Source of the DNA: Paenibacillus sp. JNUCC-31
GTDB taxonomy: Bacteria; Bacillota; Bacilli; Paenibacillales; Paenibacillaceae
Length of the DNA: 64,000 nt
Direction of reading: 5' to 3'
Assembly (NCBI RefSeq): GCF_014844075.1
Contig: NZ_CP062165.1
Coordinates: forward strand, 6,200,001-6,264,000
Below the pieces are notes generated by a model. That model had not been told where the DNA came from. It was given only the letters and a program-made list of their open reading frames with translations, and ran no database searches. Every line of letters begins with the position of its first letter. The stretch's first letter is position 1. Positions 19,518 to 29,622 of this stretch are shown here, in pieces. The position numbers and the translations under genes were made by a program.

Positions 19518-22256
19518 TTGGCCAGAAGAAAAAAGAGGAAAAAAAAGGGCGCAGCATTTAGCGGCGTTTTAAAATATGAAATATACGGGATTGTGCTTAT
19601 TACCCTTGCCGTTATTGCCTTGTCGGGTGAAGCAACCGTAGGACGTTCGCTGTCCAAGATGTTTGGATTGATGCTTGGCAAGTTCTATTTTGCGATTCCG
19701 CTTATAGGAATTTACTATGGTCTAATGGTGATGATTCATCGGAAATGGCCAAGCGGTTGGACAACGCGGAAGACAGGACTTGTATTGCTGGTGTTTGCCC
19801 TGACCATGATGAGCACGGTCTCAGCCATGCACCAGAAGCTTATTCCGGTCGGAGCGCTTGAGCCTGGTGCCGTAATTACGCAGATACATAATGATATGCA
19901 AACCGAGTTGCTCACGCCTGCCGTGCCAGGAGAACGGGATTCCATGCTCAATAAGGACATCAGCGGCGGTTATATCGGAGCAGCGCAGTTTGCCTTGTTC
20001 CTGTGGCTGTTTGGCAGCTTGGGGGCACGGTTGATTATGATCGTCATGTTCATTATCAGTTTCATGCTGGTTACCAACCTTTCTTATGTCGATCTGATTC
20101 GCATATTCCGAACCAAGGTATGGGATGCGGGAAGTGCCATGTACAAGAAGCTGGAGTCTAGACCGGCATCACGCACTGTATCTGGTTCTGCGGGCAAGAA
20201 GAACGGAAACACCCGTAAAGTGGTCCCTGTTCCGGTGGATGATTATGAAGAGGATGAAGAGGACATGCCAGATCAGCAGCTACCCAAACGGAAAGCGCCA
20301 ATTTTCTTCCAGCTTTTCGGAAAGTGGGGTTCTGATCGGGAACAGGCAAAAGCGGAACGGGAATTGGGTCAGGAAAATGATCCTTTGCACTCTGAGCAGG
20401 TCGTATATCGCGCTGACCAAGATAAGCTCGCTGATTCATGGCATGATGAGCCGATTGTCGCATCCGATGCACCGGCTCCCGCAGCAATTCCTGTACAATC
20501 GAGGCCCAATTCGGCTCCAATTATCCGTGATTTCTTTGAACATGTCAGAGCTGAGGATTCAAGCAAAGAGGATGATTTGGACGATGCCTATCCTTTTCCG
20601 GATGATCTGACGGATAATATGCATGGAGACGAGCCTCTGATCAAGGTTTCAGATGAACTGGTGGATACCAATGAGTGGTCTGGAGCGGGACATACCGGAA
20701 CAGATGTGATGGACGCTATCGATGGTGCTATGGATGAAGAGTCCACACGGAGCAATGCCGCTAAAGAAGCAGGCATTCCGGATGCGGAGGGGCAGGAAGT
20801 ACTGCCTGTTAAGCCACCGCCACCACCTCCCAAACCTTATAAGCTCCCGTCGTTCCGCCTGCTTTCCAAGCCGAACACTGGAGGCAAGGGAGGGGACCAA
20901 AAGGATTATATGCAGACTGCACGCAAGCTGGAAGCGACGCTCGAGAGCTTCGGTGTTCGCGCCAAAGTGCTTGAAGTAGTTAGAGGTCCTGCGGTTACAC
21001 GTTATGAAATCCAACCTGATATTGGTGTGAAGGTTAGCAGGATCGTAAGTTTGACAGACGATATTGCATTAGCCTTGGCGGCAAAAGATATTCGGATGGA
21101 AGCGCCGATTCCTGGTAAATCTGCTATCGGTATCGAAGTGCCCAATGGAGAGGTGTCCGTTGTAACAATGCGGGAAGTCATGGAGACGGCCACATTCCAG
21201 GATGCGGAGTCCAAAGTAACCATTGCATTTGGACGAGATATCTCTGGGCAGACGATCATCGGTAATTTGGCTCGTATGCCCCATTTGCTGGTAGCTGGTG
21301 CTACGGGTTCAGGTAAATCCGTTTGTATCAACGGTATTATTACCAGCATCCTTTACAAAGCGAAGCCGGATGAAGTGAAATTCCTGATGGTCGATCCCAA
21401 AATGGTCGAACTTAACGTATATAATGGGATTCCGCATCTGATGGCACCTGTCGTAACTGATCCCAAAAGAGCTTCGTTGGCTCTCAAAAAGATCGTTGTT
21501 GAGATGGAGAAAAGATATGAGTTGTTCTCCAAATCGGGTACACGTAATGTGGAAGGTTACAACAACTTGATGAAAGATAACCCAGCGGCGCTTTTGCCTT
21601 ATATCGTTGTTATCGTGGACGAGTTGGCCGATCTTATGATGGTCGCGGCAGGTGATGTGGAAGATGCCATCGCTCGTTTGGCTCAGATGGCGCGTGCAGC
21701 CGGCATCCATCTGATCATTGCCACACAGCGCCCTTCGGTGGACGTTATTACCGGCGTAATTAAAGCTAATATTCCTTCCCGAATTGCCTTCGGCGTATCA
21801 TCACAAGTCGATTCTCGAACCATTCTGGATATGGGTGGGGCCGAGAAACTGTTGGGTCGTGGGGATATGTTGTTCATGCCAATGGGAGCTTCGAAACCTG
21901 TTCGTGTTCAGGGAGCTTTCATGAGTGATGAGGAAGTTGAAAATATTGTAAATTATGTGCGTGGACAAGGGGAAGCACAGTATGACGAATCCATCGTGCC
22001 TGAGGTGGATGATTCCATTCAAGCGGCAGATGAAGTACAGGATGAGTTATATGAACAGGCGGTACAGATTATTTTGGAGGCCAAACAAGCTTCGGTTTCT
22101 CTGCTTCAACGTCGAATGCGAGTCGGTTATACACGTGCAGCGCGTCTGATTGACTCTATGGAAGCCAGAGGCGTGATTGGTCCTTACGAGGGCAGCAAAC
22201 CTAGGGAGGTACTGGTTTCCTTGGAGCAGTATCAGCAGAACAAAATAAGCTCTTAA
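19518..22256 (+). CDS. spoIIIE: DNA translocase FtsK/SpoIIIE
   Basis: Septal DNA pump that moves chromosome into the forespore or clears it from the division septum. 912 residues. Four or more hydrophobic segments lie within the first 190 residues, then an acidic, Pro-rich linker to about 430. The motor has Walker [10 protein letters not shown] (594-602) and Walker [12 protein letters not shown]. The winged-helix gamma domain at the C-terminus ([19 protein letters not shown]) would read SRS/KOPS-type polarity sequences. TTG start. Longer than the 787-residue B. subtilis SpoIIIE, the difference being the linker. Paenibacillus may carry a second FtsK paralogue, so the spoIIIE symbol rests on position. 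Confidence 0.95.
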   Translation: MARRKKRKKKGAAFSGVLKYEIYGIVLITLAVIALSGEATVGRSLSKMFGLMLGKFYFAIPLIGIYYGLMVMIHRKWPSGWTTRKTGLVLLVFALTMMSTVSAMHQKLIPVGALEPGAVITQIHNDMQTELLTPAVPGERDSMLNKDISGGYIGAAQFALFLWLFGSLGARLIMIVMFIISFMLVTNLSYVDLIRIFRTKVWDAGSAMYKKLESRPASRTVSGSAGKKNGNTRKVVPVPVDDYEEDEEDMPDQQLPKRKAPIFFQLFGKWGSDREQAKAERELGQENDPLHSEQVVYRADQDKLADSWHDEPIVASDAPAPAAIPVQSRPNSAPIIRDFFEHVRAEDSSKEDDLDDAYPFPDDLTDNMHGDEPLIKVSDELVDTNEWSGAGHTGTDVMDAIDGAMDEESTRSNAAKEAGIPDAEGQEVLPVKPPPPPPKPYKLPSFRLLSKPNTGGKGGDQKDYMQTARKLEATLESFGVRAKVLEVVRGPAVTRYEIQPDIGVKVSRIVSLTDDIALALAAKDIRMEAPIPGKSAIGIEVPNGEVSVVTMREVMETATFQDAESKVTIAFGRDISGQTIIGNLARMPHLLVAGATGSGKSVCINGIITSILYKAKPDEVKFLMVDPKMVELNVYNGIPHLMAPVVTDPKRASLALKKIVVEMEKRYELFSKSGTRNVEGYNNLMKDNPAALLPYIVVIVDELADLMMVAAGDVEDAIARLAQMARAAGIHLIIATQRPSVDVITGVIKANIPSRIAFGVSSQVDSRTILDMGGAEKLLGRGDMLFMPMGASKPVRVQGAFMSDEEVENIVNYVRGQGEAQYDESIVPEVDDSIQAADEVQDELYEQAVQIILEAKQASVSLLQRRMRVGYTRAARLIDSMEARGVIGPYEGSKPREVLVSLEQYQQNKISS

Positions 22257-22281
22257 TACACATGTATATGCACAAGATTGA

Positions 22282-22313
22282 GCCCTCAACCATATTGGTT
22301 GAGGGCTTTTTTT
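22282..22313 (+). terminator. Terminator after ftsK/spoIIIE
   Basis: GCCCTCAACC / GGTTGAGGGC perfect stem, five-base loop, seven T. Confidence 0.95.
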
Positions 22314-22366
22314 GCATGCCAGAGGACTGAAGTTTTACCATGATGTCCAATGATCGGCTGATTTGG

Positions 22367-22397
22367 TGCATAGGAACGAAGCGTGCTTGTCATAATA
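22367..22397 (+). promoter_or_regulatory. Sigma-G-type promoter of sleB
   Basis: -35 TGCATA at 22367-22372, 18-base spacer, -10 CATAATA at 22391-22397; the sigma-G consensus is close to TGAATA-N17/18-CATACTA. sleB is a known forespore gene. The start of transcription would be near 22404. Confidence 0.7.
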
Positions 22398-22445
22398 ACG
22401 TTAGCGATTCTGTTAATCCCACAAGAGAAAGGTAGAGCACAGTCG

Positions 22446-23276
22446 ATGCGAAAAATAAACATATGGCTTTTCACTGCTATTTTGCTGATGTCCGCATTGG
22501 GAATTCGTTATTTGCTTCCTGGAAATACAGCAACTGAAAGTCCGAACCAGAATACCCCGCAGGTTGAGGAAAAGTCCCTGCCCACGTTTAGTACCAACGC
22601 TGTGAAATACGGAAGTTACGGTCAGGATGTATATGAGTTGCAAGGACGGCTGAAGTACTTGGGATTTTACAATGGTAAAATCGATAGCAATTTCGGCAGC
22701 AGCACACTGAAATCGGTAAAATGGTTTCAATCTGAATTTGGCATGAAGGTAGATGGAGTGGTTGGAGCCAAAACCAAGCTGAAACTGTACAATGCTTCCA
22801 AACAGTGGTCGCCAACAGAAACACCGTTGCACAAGGATCAGGCTTCAGGAGATAGCGGTGACAATAACAATACTGCAGACAAAGAGCAAGATAACATGGG
22901 TTCAGCGAATTCTATGGGTTTGTCTGAGAACGAAATCAAAATTATGGCCAATGCCGTATATGGTGAATCTCGCGGAGAACCATTTGAAGGCCAAGTGGCA
23001 GTTGCTGCAGTTATTCTGAATCGCGTTAAATCGCCAAGTTTCCCCAATACACCTTCAGGCGTTATCTTCCAGCCCGGTGCATTTACAGCTGTTGCAGACG
23101 GCCAGATCTATTTGGAGCCAAATGCACAGGCCAAAAAAGCAGTTGAACAGGCAATGAATGGTTGGGACCCATCCGGTGGTTGCCTCTATTATTTTAATCC
23201 GAAGACTGCAACATCCAAATGGATCTGGACACGTCCTCAGGTAAAAACAATCGGGCAGCATATATTCTGTATGTGA
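22446..23276 (+). CDS. sleB: Spore cortex-lytic enzyme SleB-like cell wall hydrolase
   Basis: Lytic transglycosylase-type hydrolase acting on cortex peptidoglycan at germination. 276 residues. A signal peptide lies at about 1-27 (MRKINIWLFTAILLMSALG). Next comes a peptidoglycan-binding domain with the two repeats YGSYGQDVYELQGRLKYLG and SVKWFQSEFGMKVDGVVG in the 50-110 range, then a Ser/Asp/Asn linker, then the hydrolase-2 domain. That domain has the catalytic Glu in AVYGESRGEP and the motif NRVKSPSFPNT. I start at 22446 since the longer frame would precede the sigma-G transcription start. CwlJ lacks the N-terminal domain, so SleB is the better name. Confidence 0.9.
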   Translation: MRKINIWLFTAILLMSALGIRYLLPGNTATESPNQNTPQVEEKSLPTFSTNAVKYGSYGQDVYELQGRLKYLGFYNGKIDSNFGSSTLKSVKWFQSEFGMKVDGVVGAKTKLKLYNASKQWSPTETPLHKDQASGDSGDNNNTADKEQDNMGSANSMGLSENEIKIMANAVYGESRGEPFEGQVAVAAVILNRVKSPSFPNTPSGVIFQPGAFTAVADGQIYLEPNAQAKKAVEQAMNGWDPSGGCLYYFNPKTATSKWIWTRPQVKTIGQHIFCM

Positions 23277-23404
23277 TGATCTTGGAAGCAACCAGAAGGC
23301 GTGACTTTGGTTGCTTCTTGCCTTTTGATTGGGTTAAAATGGTTGTTACGTTTAAGCTTCACCATTATCGCATGATAAATGACGCCGTAAAGGGGTTTTG
23401 ACTT

Positions 23405-24685
23405 TTGAATACATCAGGATTCGAACGAGGCAGCCGAAAAGAGTTCCGCATACATGTTCTTCCTACGAAACGCTTTAAGACATTTGCAATATCACTTTAC
23501 GCAGGGGTTCCCCTGCAGGAAGATACGGTTACCAAAGTAGCCTTAACGCCTTTTGTGCTTCGACGTGGGACCGAATCGTATCCGGAAACAACACAATTTC
23601 GAGAACAACTGGAACATTTGTATGGGGCGGGTTTTGGTTTTGATGTCTATAAGCGCGGTGATTACCAAATCGTTCAGTTCCGTATGGATACCATCAATGA
23701 TTCGTTTGTTGGCGGGGACGAGCAATTATTGGATCGCTCTTTTGCCTTTTTGGGAGAAGTGCTGACACGTCCTGCACAGGAGGATGGACATTTCCGGACG
23801 TCTTATGTACAAGCTGAGCGGGAAACTGTCCGCAAAAAGCTTGAATCCGTCGTAAATGATAAAATGCGCTATGCAGCCGAACGCAGTATTGAGGAAATGT
23901 GCAAAAGCGAACCTTACCGCTTACACCCATTGGGTGAGCGCAAGGAATTACCAAGTATTGAACCAGATACACTGACAGCTTCGTATCAGGAGTGGTTGCA
24001 GCAGGCGAGTATGGACCTGTATGTGGTGGGTGACACCACACTGGAAGAGGTAGAAGATCTGGTTCAACGCTATTTTGATGTGGATCGTGTTTCTGCTGTC
24101 AATTATCAGACCCAGAAAGCCATTCGCGGAGACAAAGAAGTGGAAACAGTCGTGGAACGTTTGAATGTTAGCCAGGGTAAGCTTAACATGGGATTGCGTA
24201 CGTCGATCACTTATGGCGACCCGCAATATGCGGCTGCACTAATGTATAACGGTATTCTTGGGGGATATCCTCATTCGAAGCTATTTGTTAATGTTCGTGA
24301 GAAAGAAAGTCTGGCGTATTACGCTTCCTCACGTTATGACGGCCACAAGGGAATTGCGACCATCCAATCCGGTATTGAAATTCCTAATTACGAAAAAGCC
24401 GTCAAGATCATCAAGCAGCAGCTGGATGAAATGAAAAATGGCACGATCAGTGATCTTGAGATGTCCCAGACCAAAGCGATGATTCGTAATTTGCTTAAGG
24501 AAATGCAGGATTCTGCATTTGAGATGATCGCTTATGATTTTAACCGACAGTTATCTGGCAAAGAGCGGACGGCCGAAGAACTGCTGGCTCAGGTTGAACA
24601 AATCAGCAAAGAAAATGTTCGTGAGGCGGCAGAACAATTCCGTCTGGATACGATTTATTTCTTGCGTGACGAGAAGGAGGAATAA
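23405..24685 (+). CDS. ymfF: M16-family peptidase-like protein YmfF (catalytically incomplete half)
   Basis: 426 residues, M16 fold. The HxxEH zinc motif is absent from the N-terminal half: the corresponding stretch reads QFREQLEHLYGAGFG. The C-terminal half keeps the GGYPHSKLFVNVREKESLAYY segment (R-E-K-x-SLAYY). In B. subtilis YmfF pairs with YmfH, which carries the zinc motif; the pair may work as a heterodimer like other M16 proteins. TTG start with AAAGGGG upstream. The downstream gene starts after three bases, so they form one operon. Confidence 0.88.
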   Translation: MNTSGFERGSRKEFRIHVLPTKRFKTFAISLYAGVPLQEDTVTKVALTPFVLRRGTESYPETTQFREQLEHLYGAGFGFDVYKRGDYQIVQFRMDTINDSFVGGDEQLLDRSFAFLGEVLTRPAQEDGHFRTSYVQAERETVRKKLESVVNDKMRYAAERSIEEMCKSEPYRLHPLGERKELPSIEPDTLTASYQEWLQQASMDLYVVGDTTLEEVEDLVQRYFDVDRVSAVNYQTQKAIRGDKEVETVVERLNVSQGKLNMGLRTSITYGDPQYAAALMYNGILGGYPHSKLFVNVREKESLAYYASSRYDGHKGIATIQSGIEIPNYEKAVKIIKQQLDEMKNGTISDLEMSQTKAMIRNLLKEMQDSAFEMIAYDFNRQLSGKERTAEELLAQVEQISKENVREAAEQFRLDTIYFLRDEKEE

Positions 24686-24688
24686 TCG

Positions 24689-25969
24689 GTGGAGAGCATA
24701 AAATACGATCGTTTGCAAGAAACGCTGTATTATGAAGTGATGGATAACGGGCTGCATGTTTATATTTTGCCAAAACCGGGATTCCAGAAAACATATGCTA
24801 CATTTGCAACCAAATACGGATCAGTCGATAATCATTTTCAGGTTGAAGGGCAGGAAGAAGTTAAGGTTCCCGACGGTATTGCCCATTTCCTGGAACACAA
24901 AATGTTTGAAGAACCGACAGGCGATATATTCGCCACGTTTGCTTCTCATGGTGCATCTGCCAATGCATTTACCAGTTTTGATCAGACCGTTTATTTGTTT
25001 TCAGCAACGGAATTTGTGAATGAAAATATACAAACATTAGTTGACTTTGTGCAAAATCCGTACTTCACAGATCAGAATGTGGAAAAGGAAAAAGGGATTA
25101 TTGCTCAGGAAATTAATATGTATGCTGATAATCCGGATTGGCGTGTTTACTTTGGTCTGATCGAAGCGATGTATCAGAAACATCCAGTGCACATTGATAT
25201 CGCTGGTACTGTTGAATCCATTGGCACCATTACCAAAGAAACGTTGTATTCGTGCTATAACTCTTTTTATCATCCGAGCAACATGCTTCTGTTCGTCGTG
25301 GGAGGAGTAGATCCGCAGGAAATCATGGATATGGTTCGTTTGAACCAGGCGAAGAAAAATTATGAGCCTCAAGGGCAAATCAAGCGGATATTTGAACCGG
25401 AACCCGAGCAAGTGGGAGAAGCCAGACGTGAAGCAAAGTTGGCAGTTTCCCTTCCAAAATGTCTGTTTGGTTTCAAAGAAACGGATGTGGGACTTACCGG
25501 AGAAGACCTGTTACGCCGGGATATAACAACCAAGCTAATGATGGACTTGCTATTTGGTTCCAGTACCCCGTTGTTTCAAAAACTGTATGATGAAGATCTG
25601 ATTTCGGACAGCTTTGGACATGAGTATAATAGTTCGCCTCAATATGCTTTTTCTGCAATTGGCGGCGACACCAAAGACCCGGATCAATTACTTGCCCGCA
25701 TCCGAGAAGAAGTGGATGCTATGGTCGAAAAAGGATTTGATGTAACTGACTTTGAGCGCGCACGCAAAAAGAAAATAGGTGGATACTTGCGTATGCTCAA
25801 TTCTCCGGAAAATATTGCGCATGAATTCACACGTCAACAATTCCGTGGTGGTGATTTTTTCAACATGCTCCCGTTGTACGAGTCGCTTACACTGGAAGAA
25901 GTAAATCGCAGATTAAAAGAGCATATTCGCTGGGATCAGCTGGCAATATCGCTTGTCGTGAGTCCTTGA
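24689..25969 (+). CDS. ymfH: M16-family zinc peptidase YmfH
   Basis: 426 residues with an intact inverted zinc motif HFLEH (within IAHFLEHKMFE, near residue 69) and the distal Glu in IIAQEINMYADNPDW. This is the active partner candidate for YmfF. The C-terminal half has SSTPLFQKLYDEDLISDSFG. GTG start with GAGAAGGAGGAATAATCG in front, overlapping the end of ymfF. ymfI begins within two dozen bases of its stop. The natural substrate is not known to me. Confidence 0.9.
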   Translation: MESIKYDRLQETLYYEVMDNGLHVYILPKPGFQKTYATFATKYGSVDNHFQVEGQEEVKVPDGIAHFLEHKMFEEPTGDIFATFASHGASANAFTSFDQTVYLFSATEFVNENIQTLVDFVQNPYFTDQNVEKEKGIIAQEINMYADNPDWRVYFGLIEAMYQKHPVHIDIAGTVESIGTITKETLYSCYNSFYHPSNMLLFVVGGVDPQEIMDMVRLNQAKKNYEPQGQIKRIFEPEPEQVGEARREAKLAVSLPKCLFGFKETDVGLTGEDLLRRDITTKLMMDLLFGSSTPLFQKLYDEDLISDSFGHEYNSSPQYAFSAIGGDTKDPDQLLARIREEVDAMVEKGFDVTDFERARKKKIGGYLRMLNSPENIAHEFTRQQFRGGDFFNMLPLYESLTLEEVNRRLKEHIRWDQLAISLVVSP

Positions 25970-25991
25970 TATGGAGAGGGGAACGGGACAA

Positions 25992-26741
25992 TTGAAGCCA
26001 ATTGGGGAAATGACAGTACTTGTGACGGGCGCGAGTGGAGGCATTGGAGCAGCCATTGCTGAGCGCTTTGCGAAGGTAGGCATGAATGTAGTCATCCACT
26101 ATATGAAATCGCATGAAGCAGCCAATGAGGCAGCGAGAAGATGCATGGAACAAGGCAGCGGTAAAGTGATGACGGTGTCCGCTGATCTGCGCAGTCGGGA
26201 ACAAATTGAACGTATGCGTGAGAAGCTGGAATCCCATGAGCTCATGCCGGATATTCTGGTAAACAATGCGGGAATTTCACATTATGGGATGCTGTCTGAT
26301 GTTACGGAAGAAATTTGGGATGAAGTGATGGCGATCAACCTGAAAGGCATGTTCATGTGTACACAGGAAATGATGCCACACATGATCTCCCAAAGATACG
26401 GTCGAATCATTAATGTTTCATCAATCTGGGGGTTGTCTGGTGCTTCCTGTGAAGTGCTGTACTCTACGACCAAGGGCGGTGTAAATGCATTCACCAAAGC
26501 TCTTGCCAAAGAGCTGGCTCCGTCTGGTGTAACGGTAAATGCTGTTGCTCCCGGTGCAGTCCAGACGTCCATGTTGAACCATTTGGATCAAAGTGAACTA
26601 AAAATGCTGGAAGAGGAAATTCCGGCAGGAAGACTAGCCCAGCCTGATGAAATATCTTCACTGGTTTACTTTCTTGCACTGCCCGAGTCCGGGTACATTA
26701 ATGGCCAGATCATAAGCCCAAATGGTGGTTGGCTCACTTAA
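25992..26741 (+). CDS. ymfI: SDR-family oxidoreductase (YmfI/FabG-like)
   Basis: Classical short-chain dehydrogenase/reductase, about 249 residues. NAD(P) motif TGASGGIG, the NNAG strand, and the catalytic S-Y-K set in VSSIWG and YSTTKGG are all present. TTG 25992 has GGAGAGGGGA 10 bases upstream; the ATG at 25971 lies inside that ribosome binding site and is less likely. B. subtilis YmfI has been linked to EF-P 5-aminopentanol modification; whether this one does the same cannot be told from sequence, and a FabG-type ketoreductase is the alternative. Confidence 0.85.
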   Translation: MKPIGEMTVLVTGASGGIGAAIAERFAKVGMNVVIHYMKSHEAANEAARRCMEQGSGKVMTVSADLRSREQIERMREKLESHELMPDILVNNAGISHYGMLSDVTEEIWDEVMAINLKGMFMCTQEMMPHMISQRYGRIINVSSIWGLSGASCEVLYSTTKGGVNAFTKALAKELAPSGVTVNAVAPGAVQTSMLNHLDQSELKMLEEEIPAGRLAQPDEISSLVYFLALPESGYINGQIISPNGGWLT

Positions 26742-26861
26742 TAAATTTTGGTTACAGTTAATCGTCAATTACTTCAAAATTGCTCGTATATAAAATGTCC
26801 AGAAAGCACATATTACAACTGTTGATTTTAAATCTCATGCGTCAGCTAAGGAGGATTTATC

Positions 26862-27125
26862 ATGTCAACAGAAAAAACAGTGCTCTCAAGTTTTGACACA
26901 TGGAAGAAGTTTTTGGGTGACCGCGTAAAGCAAGCAGAAAAGATGGGGATGAATGAAGAAACCATCAACAAACTTGCATACGAAATCGGTGACTTCCTGG
27001 ATGAGAAAGTCGATCCGGCGAACCATTCCAACCGGGCATTGAAAGAATTATGGGATGTCGGCGATGCAGATGAGCGTCGTACGATTGCGTGCCTGATGGT
27101 CAAATTGGCCAAACAAAACGCATAA
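26862..27125 (+). CDS. ymfJ: DUF3243 family protein (YmfJ)
   Basis: 87 residues, mostly helical and charged, with a tryptophan early (DTWKKFLGDRVKQAEKMGM) and a C-terminal LWDVGDADERRTIACLMVKL; no membrane segment, no Cys cluster. The family is widespread in Bacillales without assigned function. ATG behind AAGGAGGATTTATC. It keeps its B. subtilis place between ymfI and ymfK and is followed by a terminator, so it may be monocistronic. Confidence 0.85.
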   Translation: MSTEKTVLSSFDTWKKFLGDRVKQAEKMGMNEETINKLAYEIGDFLDEKVDPANHSNRALKELWDVGDADERRTIACLMVKLAKQNA

Positions 27126-27137
27126 GAGTTTCAGATG

Positions 27138-27163
27138 GAAAGCTCCCGCAAGGGGGCTTTTCT
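27138..27163 (+). terminator. Terminator after ymfJ
   Basis: AAAGC-T-CCC / GGG-G-GCTTTT stem with a GCAA loop and T-rich tail. Confidence 0.75.
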
Positions 27164-27323
27164 CTAATGATTACAAACGGATTACAGAGCTGTTCTTGTA
27201 ATTCATTTTCATTTTATATATCATTAACGTGACCCATTTTTAGAAGATGTCTCAGATTGACGTCCAGTGGATGCGTTCTGTTGCTGTCGAATAATGTGGA
27301 ATAATGCTTTACGGGGTGTTGAA

Positions 27324-28091
27324 ATGGAATCTAAACAATGGTATATGGAATATAAAATACATAAGAACAGACCCGGTCTGTTAGGGGATATTGCCTCTAT
27401 GCTGGGGATGCTTGAAGTGAATATATTGACCATTAACGGTGTTGAGGGCAAAACCCGGGGAATGCTGCTGGAATCGGATGATGATGAGAAGATCCGTCTG
27501 CTGGGTGAAATGCTCGGCAAAGTGAACAGCATAACCGTGTCTGCTTTGCGCCAACCAAAACTGGTAGATATTTTGGCTGTTCGGCATGGTCGCTATATTG
27601 ACCGTGATTCGGACGACCGCAAGACATTCCGTTTTACACGGGACGAACTTGGGTTACTTGTGGACTTTTTGGGTGAAGTATTTAAAAGGGAAGGCAATCA
27701 GGTAATCGGATTGCGGGGAATGCCGCGTGTCGGCAAAACGGAATCCATTATTGCGGGTAGCGTATGTGCGATGAAACGCTGGACATTTGTTTCTTCCACA
27801 CTACTTCGTCAGACCATTAGGAGCCAACTATCCGAGGACGAATTGAACCCAAACAATGTGTTTATCATTGATGGAATTGTTAGTACCATTCGTTCAAGTG
27901 AACGGCATTATAATCTGTTACAGGATATTATGACGATGCCTAGTACCAAAGTCATTGAACATCCGGATATTTTTGTCCAGGAGTCCGAATATGATTTTAA
28001 CGACTTTGACATTATTATCGAACTTCGCAACAATCCAAATGAAGAAATTATTTATGATACGTTTACGGGTAGCTACACCGACGAACTGTAA
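27324..28091 (+). CDS. ymfK: YmfK (DUF3388), ACT-like domain plus P-loop-like segment
   Basis: 255 residues. The first 80 resemble an ACT-type domain (MEYKIHKNRPGLLGDIASML, with the LGMLEVNILTINGVEG strand). A P-loop-like GMPRVGKTES lies near residue 135, followed by IIDGIVSTIRSSERHYN, and the acidic C-terminus has FNDFDIIIELRNNPNEE. Start ATG 27324 follows ACGGGGTGTTGAA; 19 additional in-frame codons upstream are Cys/Trp-rich and unlike the family. Function is unknown to me. A combined ligand-binding and ATP-binding role is inference. Confidence 0.82.
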   Translation: MESKQWYMEYKIHKNRPGLLGDIASMLGMLEVNILTINGVEGKTRGMLLESDDDEKIRLLGEMLGKVNSITVSALRQPKLVDILAVRHGRYIDRDSDDRKTFRFTRDELGLLVDFLGEVFKREGNQVIGLRGMPRVGKTESIIAGSVCAMKRWTFVSSTLLRQTIRSQLSEDELNPNNVFIIDGIVSTIRSSERHYNLLQDIMTMPSTKVIEHPDIFVQESEYDFNDFDIIIELRNNPNEEIIYDTFTGSYTDEL

Positions 28092-28157
28092 TGCTCCGTA
28101 CGGAATCATGGAATAGATAAGCAACAACTTAAGAGATAAACATAAGGAGGAGATGGC

Positions 28158-29231
28158 ATGTCTGAACTGGGTCAGCAGTTAAGAGAGGCCCGGCTGCAAA
28201 AAGGGATGAGTCTTGACGATGTACAGGAAATGACTAAAATTCGCAAGAGGTATTTGGAGGCCATAGAAGCAGGAGACTACAAAGTGCTGCCTGGCAGCTT
28301 CTATGTGCGTGCTTTCATCAAAACCTATGCGGAAACGGTGGGACTGAATCCTGATGAGCTGCTGGAGGGACATAAGAAAGATGTACCTGCAGAAGAAACG
28401 GAAGCAACAATGGAACCGGTTATTCAGAAGCGTTCAAGTCGTCCGGTTGAACGCAGTAACCGTTGGATGTCCGTTGCACTGATGTGGACATTTCCGGTTT
28501 TAATTCTTGTGCTGTTGTATGTGTATGTAGTGATGAACAAGGATGATTCGGATACACAAGGGCTGGATGAGACCAAGATTACAGACAGCCAGCAGCAACC
28601 TCAGGATAAACCGGATAAGCCTGTAGATAATGGCCAGGCTTCTAATCCTCCAGCTGATGAATCAGACAGCGGGCAAACCGATGAAGGTAAGGCCGGCGGT
28701 AACGGTGGGGGAACTACAGAAGGACAGACAGATGGGCAAACAGACGGACAAACCGACGGACAAACGGACGGAGGAACGCCGGATGAGAATGAAGAGAACC
28801 CGACGGATAACCCGTCATCTGTTGTAACCGTCGCTGAAGACGGAAAATCAGGCAACATTACGAACTTTAAAGTGAACGGCAGTGCGGGTAAGCCTGTAAC
28901 GGTTACGATTAAAGCAACAGGAAATAGCTGGCTGGAAGTATATAAAGGCGAAAACTCTAGCGGAGAGAAGTTGGAGTATGGCAATACCGCTGACGGTGAC
29001 AGCTATACGTTTGAATTGGACAGTACAGGAATGTACATTAAGTCCGGTTACGCTGCAGCGACCACCATTGAGGTTGGTGGTCAGGTCGTAACAGATGGTA
29101 AGGCGACGAACCGAATCCGTTTAAAACTTGGGGATGACACAGGAAGTACTGCTACTTCCACTGGACTTGAAGGCAATACTGATAATAGCACAGAAGGAGC
29201 AGCCGACGGCTCCACCACTGGCGGCGAATAA
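28158..29231 (+). CDS. rodZ: RodZ-like HTH membrane protein (YmfM)
   Basis: Cytoskeleton/cell-shape protein that links MreB to the membrane in rod-shaped bacteria. 357 residues. The N-terminal cytoplasmic XRE-type helix-turn-helix starts at LGQQLREARLQKGMSLDDVQ and runs to about 75. One membrane span lies at about 99-124 (MWTFPVLILVLLYVYVVM). Next is a low-complexity linker with four GQTDGQTD-type repeats (encoded at 28727-28772), then a DUF4115 beta domain with KATGNSWLEVYKGE. The C-terminal tail is Gly/Ser/Thr-rich. ATG behind AAGGAGGAGATGGC. Confidence 0.9.
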   Translation: MSELGQQLREARLQKGMSLDDVQEMTKIRKRYLEAIEAGDYKVLPGSFYVRAFIKTYAETVGLNPDELLEGHKKDVPAEETEATMEPVIQKRSSRPVERSNRWMSVALMWTFPVLILVLLYVYVVMNKDDSDTQGLDETKITDSQQQPQDKPDKPVDNGQASNPPADESDSGQTDEGKAGGNGGGTTEGQTDGQTDGQTDGQTDGGTPDENEENPTDNPSSVVTVAEDGKSGNITNFKVNGSAGKPVTVTIKATGNSWLEVYKGENSSGEKLEYGNTADGDSYTFELDSTGMYIKSGYAAATTIEVGGQVVTDGKATNRIRLKLGDDTGSTATSTGLEGNTDNSTEGAADGSTTGGE

Positions 29232-29298
29232 CCAAGTCGACTGTGGGAGACAATAATTTTGTCTTAACTTGCAGTCAACTTTTGGTGAAGTGAGGTGG

Positions 29299-29469
29299 AT
29301 GGCTGTGACAGTCAGCTGGATCGTAACAGGTTTAGGGATCATTGTCAGCCTCCTGGGTTATTACTTGACCCCATCTGCCTGGGGTTACGGAATTTTGGGC
29401 TTTGGGCTTGCGCATATCCTTCTGGGTGTGCTCGATATGTTTAGACAACCCAATCGCAGCCGTTATTAG
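29299..29469 (+). CDS. Small two-span membrane protein
   Basis: 54-56 residues with two hydrophobic segments (SWIVTGLGIIVSLLGYYL and WGYGILGFGLAHILLGVL) and a basic C-terminus RQPNRSRY. AGGTGG at 29294-29298 is too close to ATG 29299 and better placed for GTG 29305, so the protein may start there. It lies 67 bases after rodZ and ends just before a strong terminator. I do not recognise a family; coding evidence is the ribosome binding site, the alternating hydrophobic pattern and the terminator. Confidence 0.7.
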   Translation: MAVTVSWIVTGLGIIVSLLGYYLTPSAWGYGILGFGLAHILLGVLDMFRQPNRSRY

Positions 29470-29487
29470 AAAGGCAGTTGTATGACG

Positions 29488-29532
29488 AGCATTTTTGGCA
29501 ACCACTTGGAGTGGCGCCAAAAATGCTTTTTT
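29488..29532 (+). terminator. Terminator after the rodZ unit
   Basis: AGCATTTTTGGC / GCCAAAAATGCT arms with an inner CCACT/AGTGG stem, then six T. Confidence 0.95.
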
Positions 29533-29622
29533 ATTTTGAAATACCTCGTAAAATTAGACTTTTGCTTGATGTATCCTCTATAATGTTACAGTACATACGA
29601 TTAACTGAAAGGGTGACTGGTT

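Noticed and set aside
28725..28775. Tandem repeat considered as a CRISPR array
   Set aside because: Units are 12 bases, in frame and without spacers; it is a protein-coding repeat.
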